From assembly GCA_963921355.3 (NCBI GenBank), contig OZ001190.1, positions 3,162,001-3,226,000 of the forward strand: 64,000 nt of DNA. The letters run 5' to 3'. Positions 9,452-17,375 of this stretch are shown piece after piece; positions within the stretch are counted from its first letter, which is position 1, and the number at the start of each line of letters is the position of its first letter. The notes beneath the pieces are model-generated. The model saw only the letters and a list, made by a program, of their open reading frames with translations. It was not told the DNA's origin and made no database searches. Origin of the DNA: CAWUEZ02 sp963921355 (lineage in GTDB: Bacteria; Pseudomonadota; Alphaproteobacteria; Thalassobaculales; Thalassobaculaceae). The position numbers and the translations under genes were made by a program.

Positions 9452-11365
9452 ATGACCTTAATCAATGGACGGGCGCCGGCCAGATGGGCCGGTGCGACAG
9501 GAATCCTGGCATTGGTATGTCTGTCGGCGGACGTGATTGCGCCGGCGAACGCCCAACAGGCCGATGAGTCCGAGGAGACCACGCGCGTTGTCGACGACGT
9601 GGTGGTGACGGCGTCGCGGATCGCCGAGACCGCCGATGAGACCTTGGCGCCGGTCAGCGTGATCACCCGCGACGACATCGAGACCCGCCAGATCCGCTCG
9701 GTTCCGGAAGCCCTTAGAAGTGTGCCGGGCCTCTCCTTGACCAACAACGGCGGTCAGGGAAAAGCCACGTCGGTGTTCCTGCGCGGCACCGAGTCGGACC
9801 ATGTCCTGGTTCTGATCAATGGCGTCAAGGTGGGGTCGGCCACCCTTGGAACCTTCAACTTCGAGAGCCTGTCGATCGACAATGTCGAGCGGATCGAGGT
9901 GGTTCGCGGCCCGCGATCTCAGCTCTACGGGTCCGAGGCGCTCGGCGGCATCATTCAGATCTTCACCCGTCGGCCGACCGACGACGTCCGCGTCAATGCG
10001 TCGGCCGGCTATGGCAGCGACGAGACCAAGGAAGCATTCGGCGGTTTCTCGGGACGGACCGCCGGGATCGGATATGCCTTCGATGCCAGTTATCTTGAAA
10101 CCGACGGGTTTAACGCCTGTGGCGATGGGAAATCGGTGCCGTCCGGCGGGTGTTTCGCCAACGAGCCGGACGATGACGGGTTCAGGCGCACGTCGATCGA
10201 TGGCCGATTGGACTACACCTTCGCGAACGGGGTTGCGATCGACTTGACAGGGCTTTACGCCGACAGCGACAACGACTTCGATGGCTCGTTCGTCAACGAG
10301 TCCGAAGCCGAGAACTACGTCCTCGGCGGCCAGGTTCGGTTCTCTCCGGTCGATGTATGGGATGTCACGGCTTCGGCCGGACACACGGTTGACGACAGCG
10401 ACAACTTCCTGAACGGCACCTTTCGATCCCGGTTCAAGACCGAGCGGAATTCGCTGTCGCTTCAGAACGATCTGTTTCTGGCGGATGGTCACGTGACGAC
10501 ACTCGGCGGCGACTATCAGCTCGACGAGGTCAGCGGCACCACCGACTACGACGAGGACCGCCGCGACAACTACGCCGCGTTTGTGCAGCATCGCGTCGAT
10601 TTCGGCCGGCACAGCATCCAGGCGAGTGGCCGGGTCGATGAGAACGAGCAGTTCGGCGGGTTTCTGACCGGCGGCGTGTCCTACGGTCTGCGGATCGTCG
10701 ACGGGTTGCGGATGACACTCGCCTACGGGACGGCCTTCAAGGCCCCGACCTTCAACGAACTGTTCTTTCCCGGCTTCGGAAATTCCGATCTCGATCCGGA
10801 GGAGTCGCAGAGCGCCGAGATCGGGCTGACGGCGCGGGTCGGCGAGATGAACCTTGGGGCCAACCTGTTCCGCACCGAGATCGATGACCTGATCTCCTTC
10901 GACGCCGCGACTTCCGCGCCCGCCAATGTCGACGAGGCCGAGATCACCGGGCTCGAGCTGTACGGCTCGGGAACCATCGAAGGCTTCATCGTGCTGGCGA
11001 GCGCGACGTTCCTCGATCCGGTGAACGAGTCGGACGGTTCGAACAACGGCAACCTTCTCCCGCGCCGCGCCGAACAGTTCTATCAGCTGTCCATCGACCA
11101 CAATGTCGGCGATCTCGGGCTTGGGCTCGGCGAGCTGTCCCTCGGCGGCGACGTGCGATACGAAAGCGAGCGGTTCGACGATCTTGCGAACTCGACGGAA
11201 CTGGACGCCTATACCACCGTCGATCTGCGTGCGCGCTACGACGTGACCGAGAACTGGGGGCTCGACCTGAAGCTGGTCAACATCTTCGACGAGGACTACG
11301 AGACCGCCCGGTTCTTCAACCAGCAGGGACGGGCGGGTTTCCTGCGTCTGACCTTCCGGAACTGA
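9452..11365 (+). CDS. btuB: TonB-dependent outer-membrane vitamin B12 receptor (BtuB-like)
   Basis: This 637-residue protein has an N-terminal signal peptide ending about ANAQQA, then a TonB-box-like VVVTASRIAE and a plug domain (VPGLSLTNNGGQGKATSVFL, RGPRSQLYGSEALGGII). A 22-strand-type barrel ends in the aromatic-terminal FLRLTFRN typical of outer-membrane proteins. The ATG follows a GGGGGAACGG ribosome site. Its place behind a cobalamin riboswitch and before BtuF/BtuC-like genes supports B12 as the substrate. Confidence 0.9.
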   Translation: MTLINGRAPARWAGATGILALVCLSADVIAPANAQQADESEETTRVVDDVVVTASRIAETADETLAPVSVITRDDIETRQIRSVPEALRSVPGLSLTNNGGQGKATSVFLRGTESDHVLVLINGVKVGSATLGTFNFESLSIDNVERIEVVRGPRSQLYGSEALGGIIQIFTRRPTDDVRVNASAGYGSDETKEAFGGFSGRTAGIGYAFDASYLETDGFNACGDGKSVPSGGCFANEPDDDGFRRTSIDGRLDYTFANGVAIDLTGLYADSDNDFDGSFVNESEAENYVLGGQVRFSPVDVWDVTASAGHTVDDSDNFLNGTFRSRFKTERNSLSLQNDLFLADGHVTTLGGDYQLDEVSGTTDYDEDRRDNYAAFVQHRVDFGRHSIQASGRVDENEQFGGFLTGGVSYGLRIVDGLRMTLAYGTAFKAPTFNELFFPGFGNSDLDPEESQSAEIGLTARVGEMNLGANLFRTEIDDLISFDAATSAPANVDEAEITGLELYGSGTIEGFIVLASATFLDPVNESDGSNNGNLLPRRAEQFYQLSIDHNVGDLGLGLGELSLGGDVRYESERFDDLANSTELDAYTTVDLRARYDVTENWGLDLKLVNIFDEDYETARFFNQQGRAGFLRLTFRN

Positions 11366-11366
11366 T

Positions 11367-12266
11367 ATGCGGGTCACCGGCCTTCCAGCGGCGATCGCGC
11401 CGCTTCAGAGGGCCGGGCGGCGCTGGCTGGTCATCGGTCTCTGCCTGGGATTGTTCGGCGCAGCGTCGGACGTCCGGGCGCAGACCGACCTGCCCAAGGT
11501 CGTCTCCATCGACTATTGCGCCGACCAATACGTGCTGGCGCTCGCCGACAGGGACCAGATTGCCGGCGTCTCGCCGCGGGCTACCAAGGCGTTCTCGTTC
11601 CATCGCGACCGCGCCGGCGGGCTTCCGGTGGTGGAGGCGACGACGGAGGCGGTCCTGGACCGGTCACCGGATCTCGTGGTTCGGTTCTGGGGTGGAAACA
11701 CGCGGATGGTCGGGTTGCTGGGCCGTGTCGGGATCGATGCCGTGAACGGCACCTACGGCATCGACGACCGCACCATCGCCGAGAACCTGCGGACCGTCGG
11801 CAGAGCCCTCGGCCGGACAGCGCACGCTGATATCGCTGTCAGCGAACGCGACTCCCGGATCGCGGCGCTTCAGGCAAGGCCGGCTTCGGAGCTCCGGGCC
11901 CTGTATCTGACGCCGAGCGGGACGACCGGCGGGGCCGGGACGGATGTTGGTGCTATGCTGCGGCTGGCCGGGCTGGAGAACCTTGCCGTCGACTACGGAT
12001 ATAGCGGCTGGCGCACGGTCTCGATCGAACGGCTCCTGCAGTCGCCGCCGGACCTGTTTGTCGGCAGCTTCTTTGACGATACCGCGGTCGCGCGATCGTC
12101 CTGGTCGGTGGCCCGTCACGGCCGGCTGGCCGGGTTGATGTCGACTGTCCCGACCGTGGGCGTACCGGGGCGTTTCCTGTCCTGCAGCGGTCTGTTCTCG
12201 GTCGAAGCCGCCGAGTTTATCCGGGCCGCCGTCACGGACCTGAAGTTGGCGGAACGCGGGGGGTGA
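11367..12266 (+). CDS. btuF: Periplasmic cobalamin-binding protein (BtuF-like)
   Basis: This 299-residue protein has an N-terminal signal peptide (LVIGLCLGLFGAASDVRAQ) and a type III periplasmic-binding fold. It begins with PKVVSIDYCADQYVLALAD, the usual BtuF/FecB start. The substrate loop contains WGGNTRMVGLLGRVGI. It starts one base after the receptor stop and its own stop overlaps the permease start, so it belongs to one transcript with them. The specificity for B12 is inferred from this context. Confidence 0.85.
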   Translation: MRVTGLPAAIAPLQRAGRRWLVIGLCLGLFGAASDVRAQTDLPKVVSIDYCADQYVLALADRDQIAGVSPRATKAFSFHRDRAGGLPVVEATTEAVLDRSPDLVVRFWGGNTRMVGLLGRVGIDAVNGTYGIDDRTIAENLRTVGRALGRTAHADIAVSERDSRIAALQARPASELRALYLTPSGTTGGAGTDVGAMLRLAGLENLAVDYGYSGWRTVSIERLLQSPPDLFVGSFFDDTAVARSSWSVARHGRLAGLMSTVPTVGVPGRFLSCSGLFSVEAAEFIRAAVTDLKLAERGG

Positions 12267-13285
12267 GCGCCATCCCGACAACCGGCGGTTCGGAGATCCC
12301 CGCCCGCATCCTGCTGCCGCTGCTGCTCGCCCTTCTGGTGGCCTGCGGTATCGCGTCCCTGCTCGTCGGTGATGCCCGCCTGTCGGTCGGCGAAGTGCTT
12401 GCCGCCCTGATCGGCGGCGGCGACGGCACCACCCGGATCATCGTCCTTGAGATCCGCCTGCCGCGCACGGCCTTGGGCATGCTTCTCGGTGCCGCGCTTG
12501 GTTTCGCCGGGGCGGCGCTGCAGGGTTTGCTGCGTAACCCGCTGGCCGATCCCGGCGTGATCGGGGTCACGGCGTCGGCCGGCCTCGGGGCGGTGGTGGC
12601 GATCGGTTTCGGCCTGGCGGCCGTGTCGGCGCTTCTGGTGCCGACATTGGCGATCCTCGGTGCCGCGGCCGCCACCGCGCTGATCTTCGCGGTCGCCGCC
12701 CGCAGCCACAACCTGCTGGTCCTGATCCTGACCGGCATCGGAATTTCAAGCCTCGCGGCCGCCCTGACATCGCTGGCGTTCAATCTGGCGCCCGACCCGA
12801 TCACCTTGCGGGACATGATCCTGTGGCTGCTCGGTTCGCTTGAGAACCGGACATCGACCGATCTTCTGGTGGCCCTGCCGTTCGTTCTGGTCGGATGGGC
12901 GGTGATGGCGCCGGTCGGGCGCGGTCTCGACGCGTTGTCGCTCGGCGAGGAGACCACCCGCTCGCTCGGCATCGATCTAGGTGGCCTGCGGCGGCGGATC
13001 ATTCTCGGAGTTTCGGCGTCGGTCGGGGCGACCGTCGCGGTCTGCGGGGCGGTCGGTTTTGTCGGTCTCGTGGTGCCCCATATGGTGCGGCCGTTCGTCG
13101 GCTATCGGCCGTCCCGTGTGCTGGTCGCCAGCGCGCTCGGCGGAGCGGTGCTGATCACGCTTGCCGATCTCCTGACCCGGGTGCCGACGGGCGGCGAGCG
13201 GCTGCAGCTGGGCGTTGTGACCGCGCTCATCGGGGCCCCGGTCTTCATCTGGATCGTGCAGCGCAGCTGGATGGCATCGCGATGA
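12263..13285 (+). CDS. btuC: Cobalamin ABC transporter permease (BtuC/FecCD family)
   Basis: This 340-residue, about 10-helix permease shows the family motifs RLPRTALGMLLGAALGFAGA, LQGLLRNPLADPGVIGV and, near the end, GFVGLVVPHMVRPFVG. The start is GTG in a GTGA overlap with the btuF stop. The next gene is cobQ, also overlapping by 4 bases, so no BtuD ATPase is encoded in the place where it is normally found. The permease must use an ATPase encoded elsewhere or be non-functional. Confidence 0.9.
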   Translation: MSAIPTTGGSEIPARILLPLLLALLVACGIASLLVGDARLSVGEVLAALIGGGDGTTRIIVLEIRLPRTALGMLLGAALGFAGAALQGLLRNPLADPGVIGVTASAGLGAVVAIGFGLAAVSALLVPTLAILGAAAATALIFAVAARSHNLLVLILTGIGISSLAAALTSLAFNLAPDPITLRDMILWLLGSLENRTSTDLLVALPFVLVGWAVMAPVGRGLDALSLGEETTRSLGIDLGGLRRRIILGVSASVGATVAVCGAVGFVGLVVPHMVRPFVGYRPSRVLVASALGGAVLITLADLLTRVPTGGERLQLGVVTALIGAPVFIWIVQRSWMASR

Positions 13286-14769
13286 CGGAATCGAAATCCC
13301 CGGCCCGTGCCTTGATGCTGCAGGGAACGGGCTCCGATGTCGGCAAGTCGACCCTTGTCGCCGGTCTGTGTCGGGTGTTTGCGCGCCGGGGGCTGCGGGT
13401 GCGGCCATTCAAACCCCAGAACATGTCGAACAACGCCGCCGTGGCGGAGGATGCCGACTCTGGGTCCGGTGAGATCGGTCGCGCCCAATGGCTCCAGTCG
13501 GTGGCCTGCGGGGTGCCGCCCAGTGTCCACATGAACCCGGTTCTGCTGAAGCCGAACAGCGATACCGGCGCGCAGGTTGTCGTCCATGGGCAACCGCTGA
13601 CCGTCGCCGAGGCCAGCGACTACCAGCATCTGCGCGCGACCCTGCTGACCCGTGTCATCGACAGTTTCGAGCGCCTGAAAGCGGAGGCGGACATCGTACT
13701 GGTGGAAGGGGCGGGGAGCGCAGCCGAGGTCAATCTGCGCGACGGTGACATCGCCAACATGGGCTTTGCCGTCCCGACCGGAACCCCGGTCGCGCTGGTC
13801 GGCGACATTAACCGTGGCGGGGTGATTGCCAGCCTGGTCGGCACCCATGCCCTGCTGGAGGCGGCGGACGCTGCCCTTGTAAAGGGGTTCATCGTGAACC
13901 TGTTTCGGGGCGACGTCCGGTTGTTCGACGGCGGGCGGGAGGCCATCCGGGAACGCACCGGGTGGCGGGATTTCGGTGTCGCGCCGTTCTTGCCGGAGGT
14001 GCGGGCTCTGCCGGCCGAAGACGCGGTCGTCCTTGAGCAGTCGGCGCATCATGACGCCGGGCGAACTCTGGTCGCCGTGCCGATGCTGTCACGGATCGCC
14101 AACTTCGACGATCTCGATCCACTGCGCGCGGAACCGACCGTCGACGTTCGGTTCTGCCCGCCGGGGAGCGCATTGCCCGGCGACGCGAAACTGGTAGTCC
14201 TGCCCGGGACCAAGTCGACGGTGTCCGATCTCCGGTTCCTGAAGGCGCAGGGCTGGGACATCGATATTCAGGCCCATGTCCGGCGGGGCGGGCATGTGCT
14301 TGGTCTCTGTGTTGGCTACCAGATGCTGGGGCGCTGGGTGCGGGACCCGGACGGGATCGAGGGGGCTCCCGGCGAGGAAGAAGGCCTTGGACTGCTGGAT
14401 GTCGAGACGGTCATCGCGCCGGCCAAGACCGTGCGCAACGCGGTCTGCGTCGCGTCCACGCTGGGCGGTACCGCCAGCGGATACGAGATCCATGCCGGAC
14501 GCACGGAAGGCGCCGGGCTGGCGCGTCCGTTCCTGGAGCGCGATGGCGAAGTGGTCGGGATCGCGTCCACGGATCACCGGATTGTGGGCGCCTATCTGCA
14601 TGGGTTGTTGCGCGACGACAGCTTCCGCCACCGCTACCTGTCGGCAATTGGTGTGGCGAGTGACCCGGGTCTTTCCTTCGACAACCACGTGAGTGCCGCA
14701 CTGGACCAGTTGGCCGATGCCCTGGAGCGACATCTCGACGTCGACGGGCTCTGGGAGGCGGCGCGATGA
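13282..14769 (+). CDS. cobQ: Cobyric acid synthase (glutamine-hydrolysing)
   Basis: This 495-residue enzyme amidates adenosylcobyrinic acid diamide to cobyric acid. The N-terminal ATP-binding part has LMLQGTGSDVGKSTL (P-loop-like) and RPFKPQNMSNNAAV. The C-terminal class I glutamine amidotransferase part carries the nucleophile Cys in VLGLCVGYQMLG and His in YLHGLLRDDSFR. It overlaps btuC and cobD by 4 bases each. Length and motifs are complete. Confidence 0.95.
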   Translation: MTESKSPARALMLQGTGSDVGKSTLVAGLCRVFARRGLRVRPFKPQNMSNNAAVAEDADSGSGEIGRAQWLQSVACGVPPSVHMNPVLLKPNSDTGAQVVVHGQPLTVAEASDYQHLRATLLTRVIDSFERLKAEADIVLVEGAGSAAEVNLRDGDIANMGFAVPTGTPVALVGDINRGGVIASLVGTHALLEAADAALVKGFIVNLFRGDVRLFDGGREAIRERTGWRDFGVAPFLPEVRALPAEDAVVLEQSAHHDAGRTLVAVPMLSRIANFDDLDPLRAEPTVDVRFCPPGSALPGDAKLVVLPGTKSTVSDLRFLKAQGWDIDIQAHVRRGGHVLGLCVGYQMLGRWVRDPDGIEGAPGEEEGLGLLDVETVIAPAKTVRNAVCVASTLGGTASGYEIHAGRTEGAGLARPFLERDGEVVGIASTDHRIVGAYLHGLLRDDSFRHRYLSAIGVASDPGLSFDNHVSAALDQLADALERHLDVDGLWEAAR

Positions 14770-15722
14770 GCGCCACGGTGGTTGCGGGTGCCGCGCTGCT
14801 GGATGCCATCACGGGGGATCCGAAGCCGCTCTATCAACGGTTCCCGCACCCGGTGACCGTGATGGCCAACAGCCTCACGGTCATCGAATTGCGCCTCAAC
14901 CGGCCCGACTGGTCGAACCGGGCCCGTCGCACCCTGGGTGCGATCTCGATTGTCGCATGGGTTGGCGCATGGGGTGGTGCCGCCGCGATCGTCGCCGCGG
15001 CGCTATCCGGCCCCGTCGGAACGGTTGTGCTCTTGATCCTGGCATCGACACTGCTGGCCGGCCGCGATCTGATGGATCATGTTCGCGCGGTCGTCGCGCC
15101 TCTGGAACCGCCCCAGGACATCGAGGCGGCGCGTGCCGCGGTGGGCGAGATCGTCGGCCGGGACGCCTCGGTCCTGGACGCGGCTGGCCTCAGCCGTGGT
15201 GCGCTGGAGAGCCTGTGCGAAAACCTGTCCGACGGCTTCGTCGCACCACTGTTCTGGTTTGTTGTGGCCGGATTTCCCGGGCTCGTCTGCTACAAGGCGA
15301 TCAACACGGCCGACAGCATGATCGGCCATCGCAACGCCCGCTTCACCGACTTCGGTTGGGCGGCGGCCCGGGTCGATGACCTCGTGAACCTGGTGCCGGC
15401 GCGGTTGACGGCGATGCTGATCGCGCTTGCCGCCTGGCCCGAAGGTAGAACCGGACAGGCATGGACGACCGCCTGGCGAGATGCCCGCCGGCACCTGTCG
15501 CCCAATGCCGGATGGCCGGAGGCGGCGATGGCTGGTGCACTCGACCTTCGTCTTGGCGGCCCGCGCCGACTTGGCGATCAGGACGTCGATGGCGCCTGGC
15601 TCGGCGACGGCCGGGAAGATGCCGGAACCGAGGATCTGCGACGGGGATTGCGGGTGGCGGGACGGGTCTGGATCGGACTGATCCTGCTGCTCCTGAGCAT
15701 GGCCTTGGTGGAGGTCTGGTGA
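14766..15722 (+). CDS. cobD: Adenosylcobinamide-phosphate synthase (CobD/CbiB)
   Basis: This 318-residue membrane protein attaches the aminopropanol arm to cobyric acid. Family features are the start (LLDAITGDPKPLYQRFPHPV), the motif ESLCENLSDGFVAPLFW around residue 150, and YKAINTADSMIGHRN. Several hydrophobic helices span the N-terminal half and the C-terminus. It overlaps cobQ by 4 bases and is followed after 15 bases by cobO. Confidence 0.94.
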   Translation: MSATVVAGAALLDAITGDPKPLYQRFPHPVTVMANSLTVIELRLNRPDWSNRARRTLGAISIVAWVGAWGGAAAIVAAALSGPVGTVVLLILASTLLAGRDLMDHVRAVVAPLEPPQDIEAARAAVGEIVGRDASVLDAAGLSRGALESLCENLSDGFVAPLFWFVVAGFPGLVCYKAINTADSMIGHRNARFTDFGWAAARVDDLVNLVPARLTAMLIALAAWPEGRTGQAWTTAWRDARRHLSPNAGWPEAAMAGALDLRLGGPRRLGDQDVDGAWLGDGREDAGTEDLRRGLRVAGRVWIGLILLLLSMALVEVW

Positions 15723-15737
15723 TCGAAGGAGAAACCG

Positions 15738-16355
15738 ATGTCTGAACAGGAACTGGAACGCAACGAGGCTCACCGGACCGAGATTAAGCGGTTGCAGGCC
15801 GAGCACCGGGCCGCGATGAAAACGAAGCAGAAGGCGGATCGCGGCCTGCTTGCCGTGCATACCGGCGATGGAAAGGGCAAGTCGACGGCCGCGTTCGGCG
15901 TCATCATCCGGGCCTTGGGATGGGGCAAGTCGGTCGGTGTTGTCCAGTTCATCAAGGGCACGTGGAAGACCGGTGAGAACGAGTTCTTCAAGCGCTTCGA
16001 CGATCTGGTGACCTTCAGGCGCATGGAGGACGGCTTCACCTGGGATACCCAGGATCGCGCCCAGGACATCCGTGCTGCGCGCGCGGCCTGGGACCAGGCG
16101 CAGGAGATGTTCACCGGCGGCGACTACGATCTGGTCGTCCTGGACGAACTCAATATCGCTTTGCGCTACGACTATCTGCCGGTGGGGGAGGTGGTCGATG
16201 GCCTCTTGGGCCGGCATCCCCGCTGCACCGTGGTCGTGACCGGCCGCGATGCGCCTGCGGCCCTGATCGAGTCGGCGGACCTCGTGACGGAAATGACCAA
16301 GGTGAAGCACCCCTTCGATGCAGGGATCAAAGCCGCGCCCGGCTTCGATTATTGA
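15738..16355 (+). CDS. cobO: Cob(I)yrinic acid a,c-diamide adenosyltransferase (CobO/BtuR)
   Basis: This 205-residue enzyme adds the 5'-deoxyadenosyl group to corrinoids. The P-loop appears as HTGDGKGKSTAAFG, followed by VVQFIKGTWKTGE; LVVLDELNIALRYDYL is another family motif. The N-terminal helix is charged. The start is preceded by AAGGAG with good spacing. It is the last cobalamin gene of the run that begins at the riboswitch. It follows cobD by 15 bases. Confidence 0.95.
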   Translation: MSEQELERNEAHRTEIKRLQAEHRAAMKTKQKADRGLLAVHTGDGKGKSTAAFGVIIRALGWGKSVGVVQFIKGTWKTGENEFFKRFDDLVTFRRMEDGFTWDTQDRAQDIRAARAAWDQAQEMFTGGDYDLVVLDELNIALRYDYLPVGEVVDGLLGRHPRCTVVVTGRDAPAALIESADLVTEMTKVKHPFDAGIKAAPGFDY

Positions 16356-16417
16356 GCGGTCGGTACGGCCGCGCTTTTGCGCAGATGGCGATTCAAGCGC
16401 ACACTGGAGGCGGTGTC

Positions 16418-16489
16418 ATGAGCAGACCGTCGACCACCGACGACGCGAGGAGCAGCATTGGCACGCGACCTGCGCCCGAAGCTCGGTAA
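16418..16489 (+). CDS. Possible 23-codon leader ORF overlapping the 16458 gene
   Basis: ATG at 16418 sits 7 bases after GGAGG and opens a 23-residue frame ending TAA at 16487. It overlaps the TTG start of the next gene in another frame. Such an arrangement can couple translation of the second gene to the first. The peptide itself has no recognisable feature, so this may be chance. Confidence 0.3.
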   Translation: MSRPSTTDDARSSIGTRPAPEAR

Positions 16490-16985
16490 TGCGCCGACCC
16501 CGCTTGCTGCGGAGCCGGATGTCGACGCGGTCGATCCGGAAATCGACATTCCGAGCGATCTGGACGATCGGACCCACGCGGAGTTCATCGAGATCTACCG
16601 GGACGCTTCTGCCAACATCCGCTTCGCCAAGGAGCAGATGTGGCGCACGGTCCTGTACTTCACCCTCGGCGCCATCACCGTCGCCACCTATGGCGAACTC
16701 ACCCGCTGGGATGACCCGGTGCTCGCCTACTATCTTCTGGTCATTGTCTGGGTCTTCAGTCTGGCAAGTCTGTTGATCCTCGTCAGCCTGCAGTGGTGGC
16801 AGCTGGCAGAGCACCGCAAGATCGCTTTCGTGACGGCGAAGTGGTCGAGCTTCGCCACGGCTGCGCGATCGCTCAAGTCCAAGGCGATGAGCGACGTCCA
16901 GCGCTATGGAATGCTGGTCGTCATGGTGCTCTATCTGGAGCTTGTCACCATCGCCGTGACCCGGATCTTCCTGCTGCAGATCTGA
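16458..16985 (+). CDS. Small membrane protein of unknown function
   Basis: This 175-residue protein has an acidic N-terminal part (about residues 20-60), two adjacent transmembrane helices (about 70-115, including YLLVIVWVFSLASLLILVSL), a soluble stretch and a third hydrophobic helix at the end (YGMLVVMVLYLELVTIAVTR). The likely start is TTG at 16458 with GAGGAG just upstream. A short ORF with its own ribosome site overlaps this start (16418-16489). I do not recognise the family. Confidence 0.65.
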   Translation: MARDLRPKLGNAPTPLAAEPDVDAVDPEIDIPSDLDDRTHAEFIEIYRDASANIRFAKEQMWRTVLYFTLGAITVATYGELTRWDDPVLAYYLLVIVWVFSLASLLILVSLQWWQLAEHRKIAFVTAKWSSFATAARSLKSKAMSDVQRYGMLVVMVLYLELVTIAVTRIFLLQI

Positions 16986-17216
16986 ATGGGGCTCCAAGCA
17001 GAGGAGTAAGGAGATCGTTAACCATTTCTTATAAACTTTATGTTTAATTCTTTGCAAAGGGACTACGCGCTTAGGTAATCGCCGCCATGGTCCGATCGCT
17101 CTCAGTTCCCCAGGAATCCCGGGAATTCAGCCGGATTTGCCCGGTCACAGCGACGATTTATATAGAATGTTATCTAAAATCGTATATATCTCCAGCACAA
17201 GGTGAGGGGAACATCC

Positions 17217-17300
17217 GTGGCTGAAGACACAAGACAAGATGATGCTGATGCCCAATTCGGCGTAGAGGACCAAGAGTCCGGAAACGACCGAAGCACCTAG
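17217..17300 (+). CDS. 27-codon 5' segment of the giant RTX gene, ending at an in-frame UAG
   Basis: GTG at 17217 follows the strong ribosome site AAGGTGAGGGG at a 7-base spacing. It reads 27 hydrophilic, acidic codons (starting MAEDTRQDDADAQFG) to TAG at 17298. The frame then continues with the same composition (NRDGGGSEQGQSGNSEE) and joins the giant RTX frame without any shift. This looks like the true N-terminus of that protein, cut by one amber codon. No other start codon occurs in the frame before ATG 17376. Confidence 0.6.
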   Translation: MAEDTRQDDADAQFGVEDQESGNDRST

Positions 17301-17375
17301 AACCGCGATGGTGGCGGGTCTGAGCAGGGGCAGTCCGGCAACAGCGAAGAGCCCGAGAAGCGCTCTGCCGACGGC

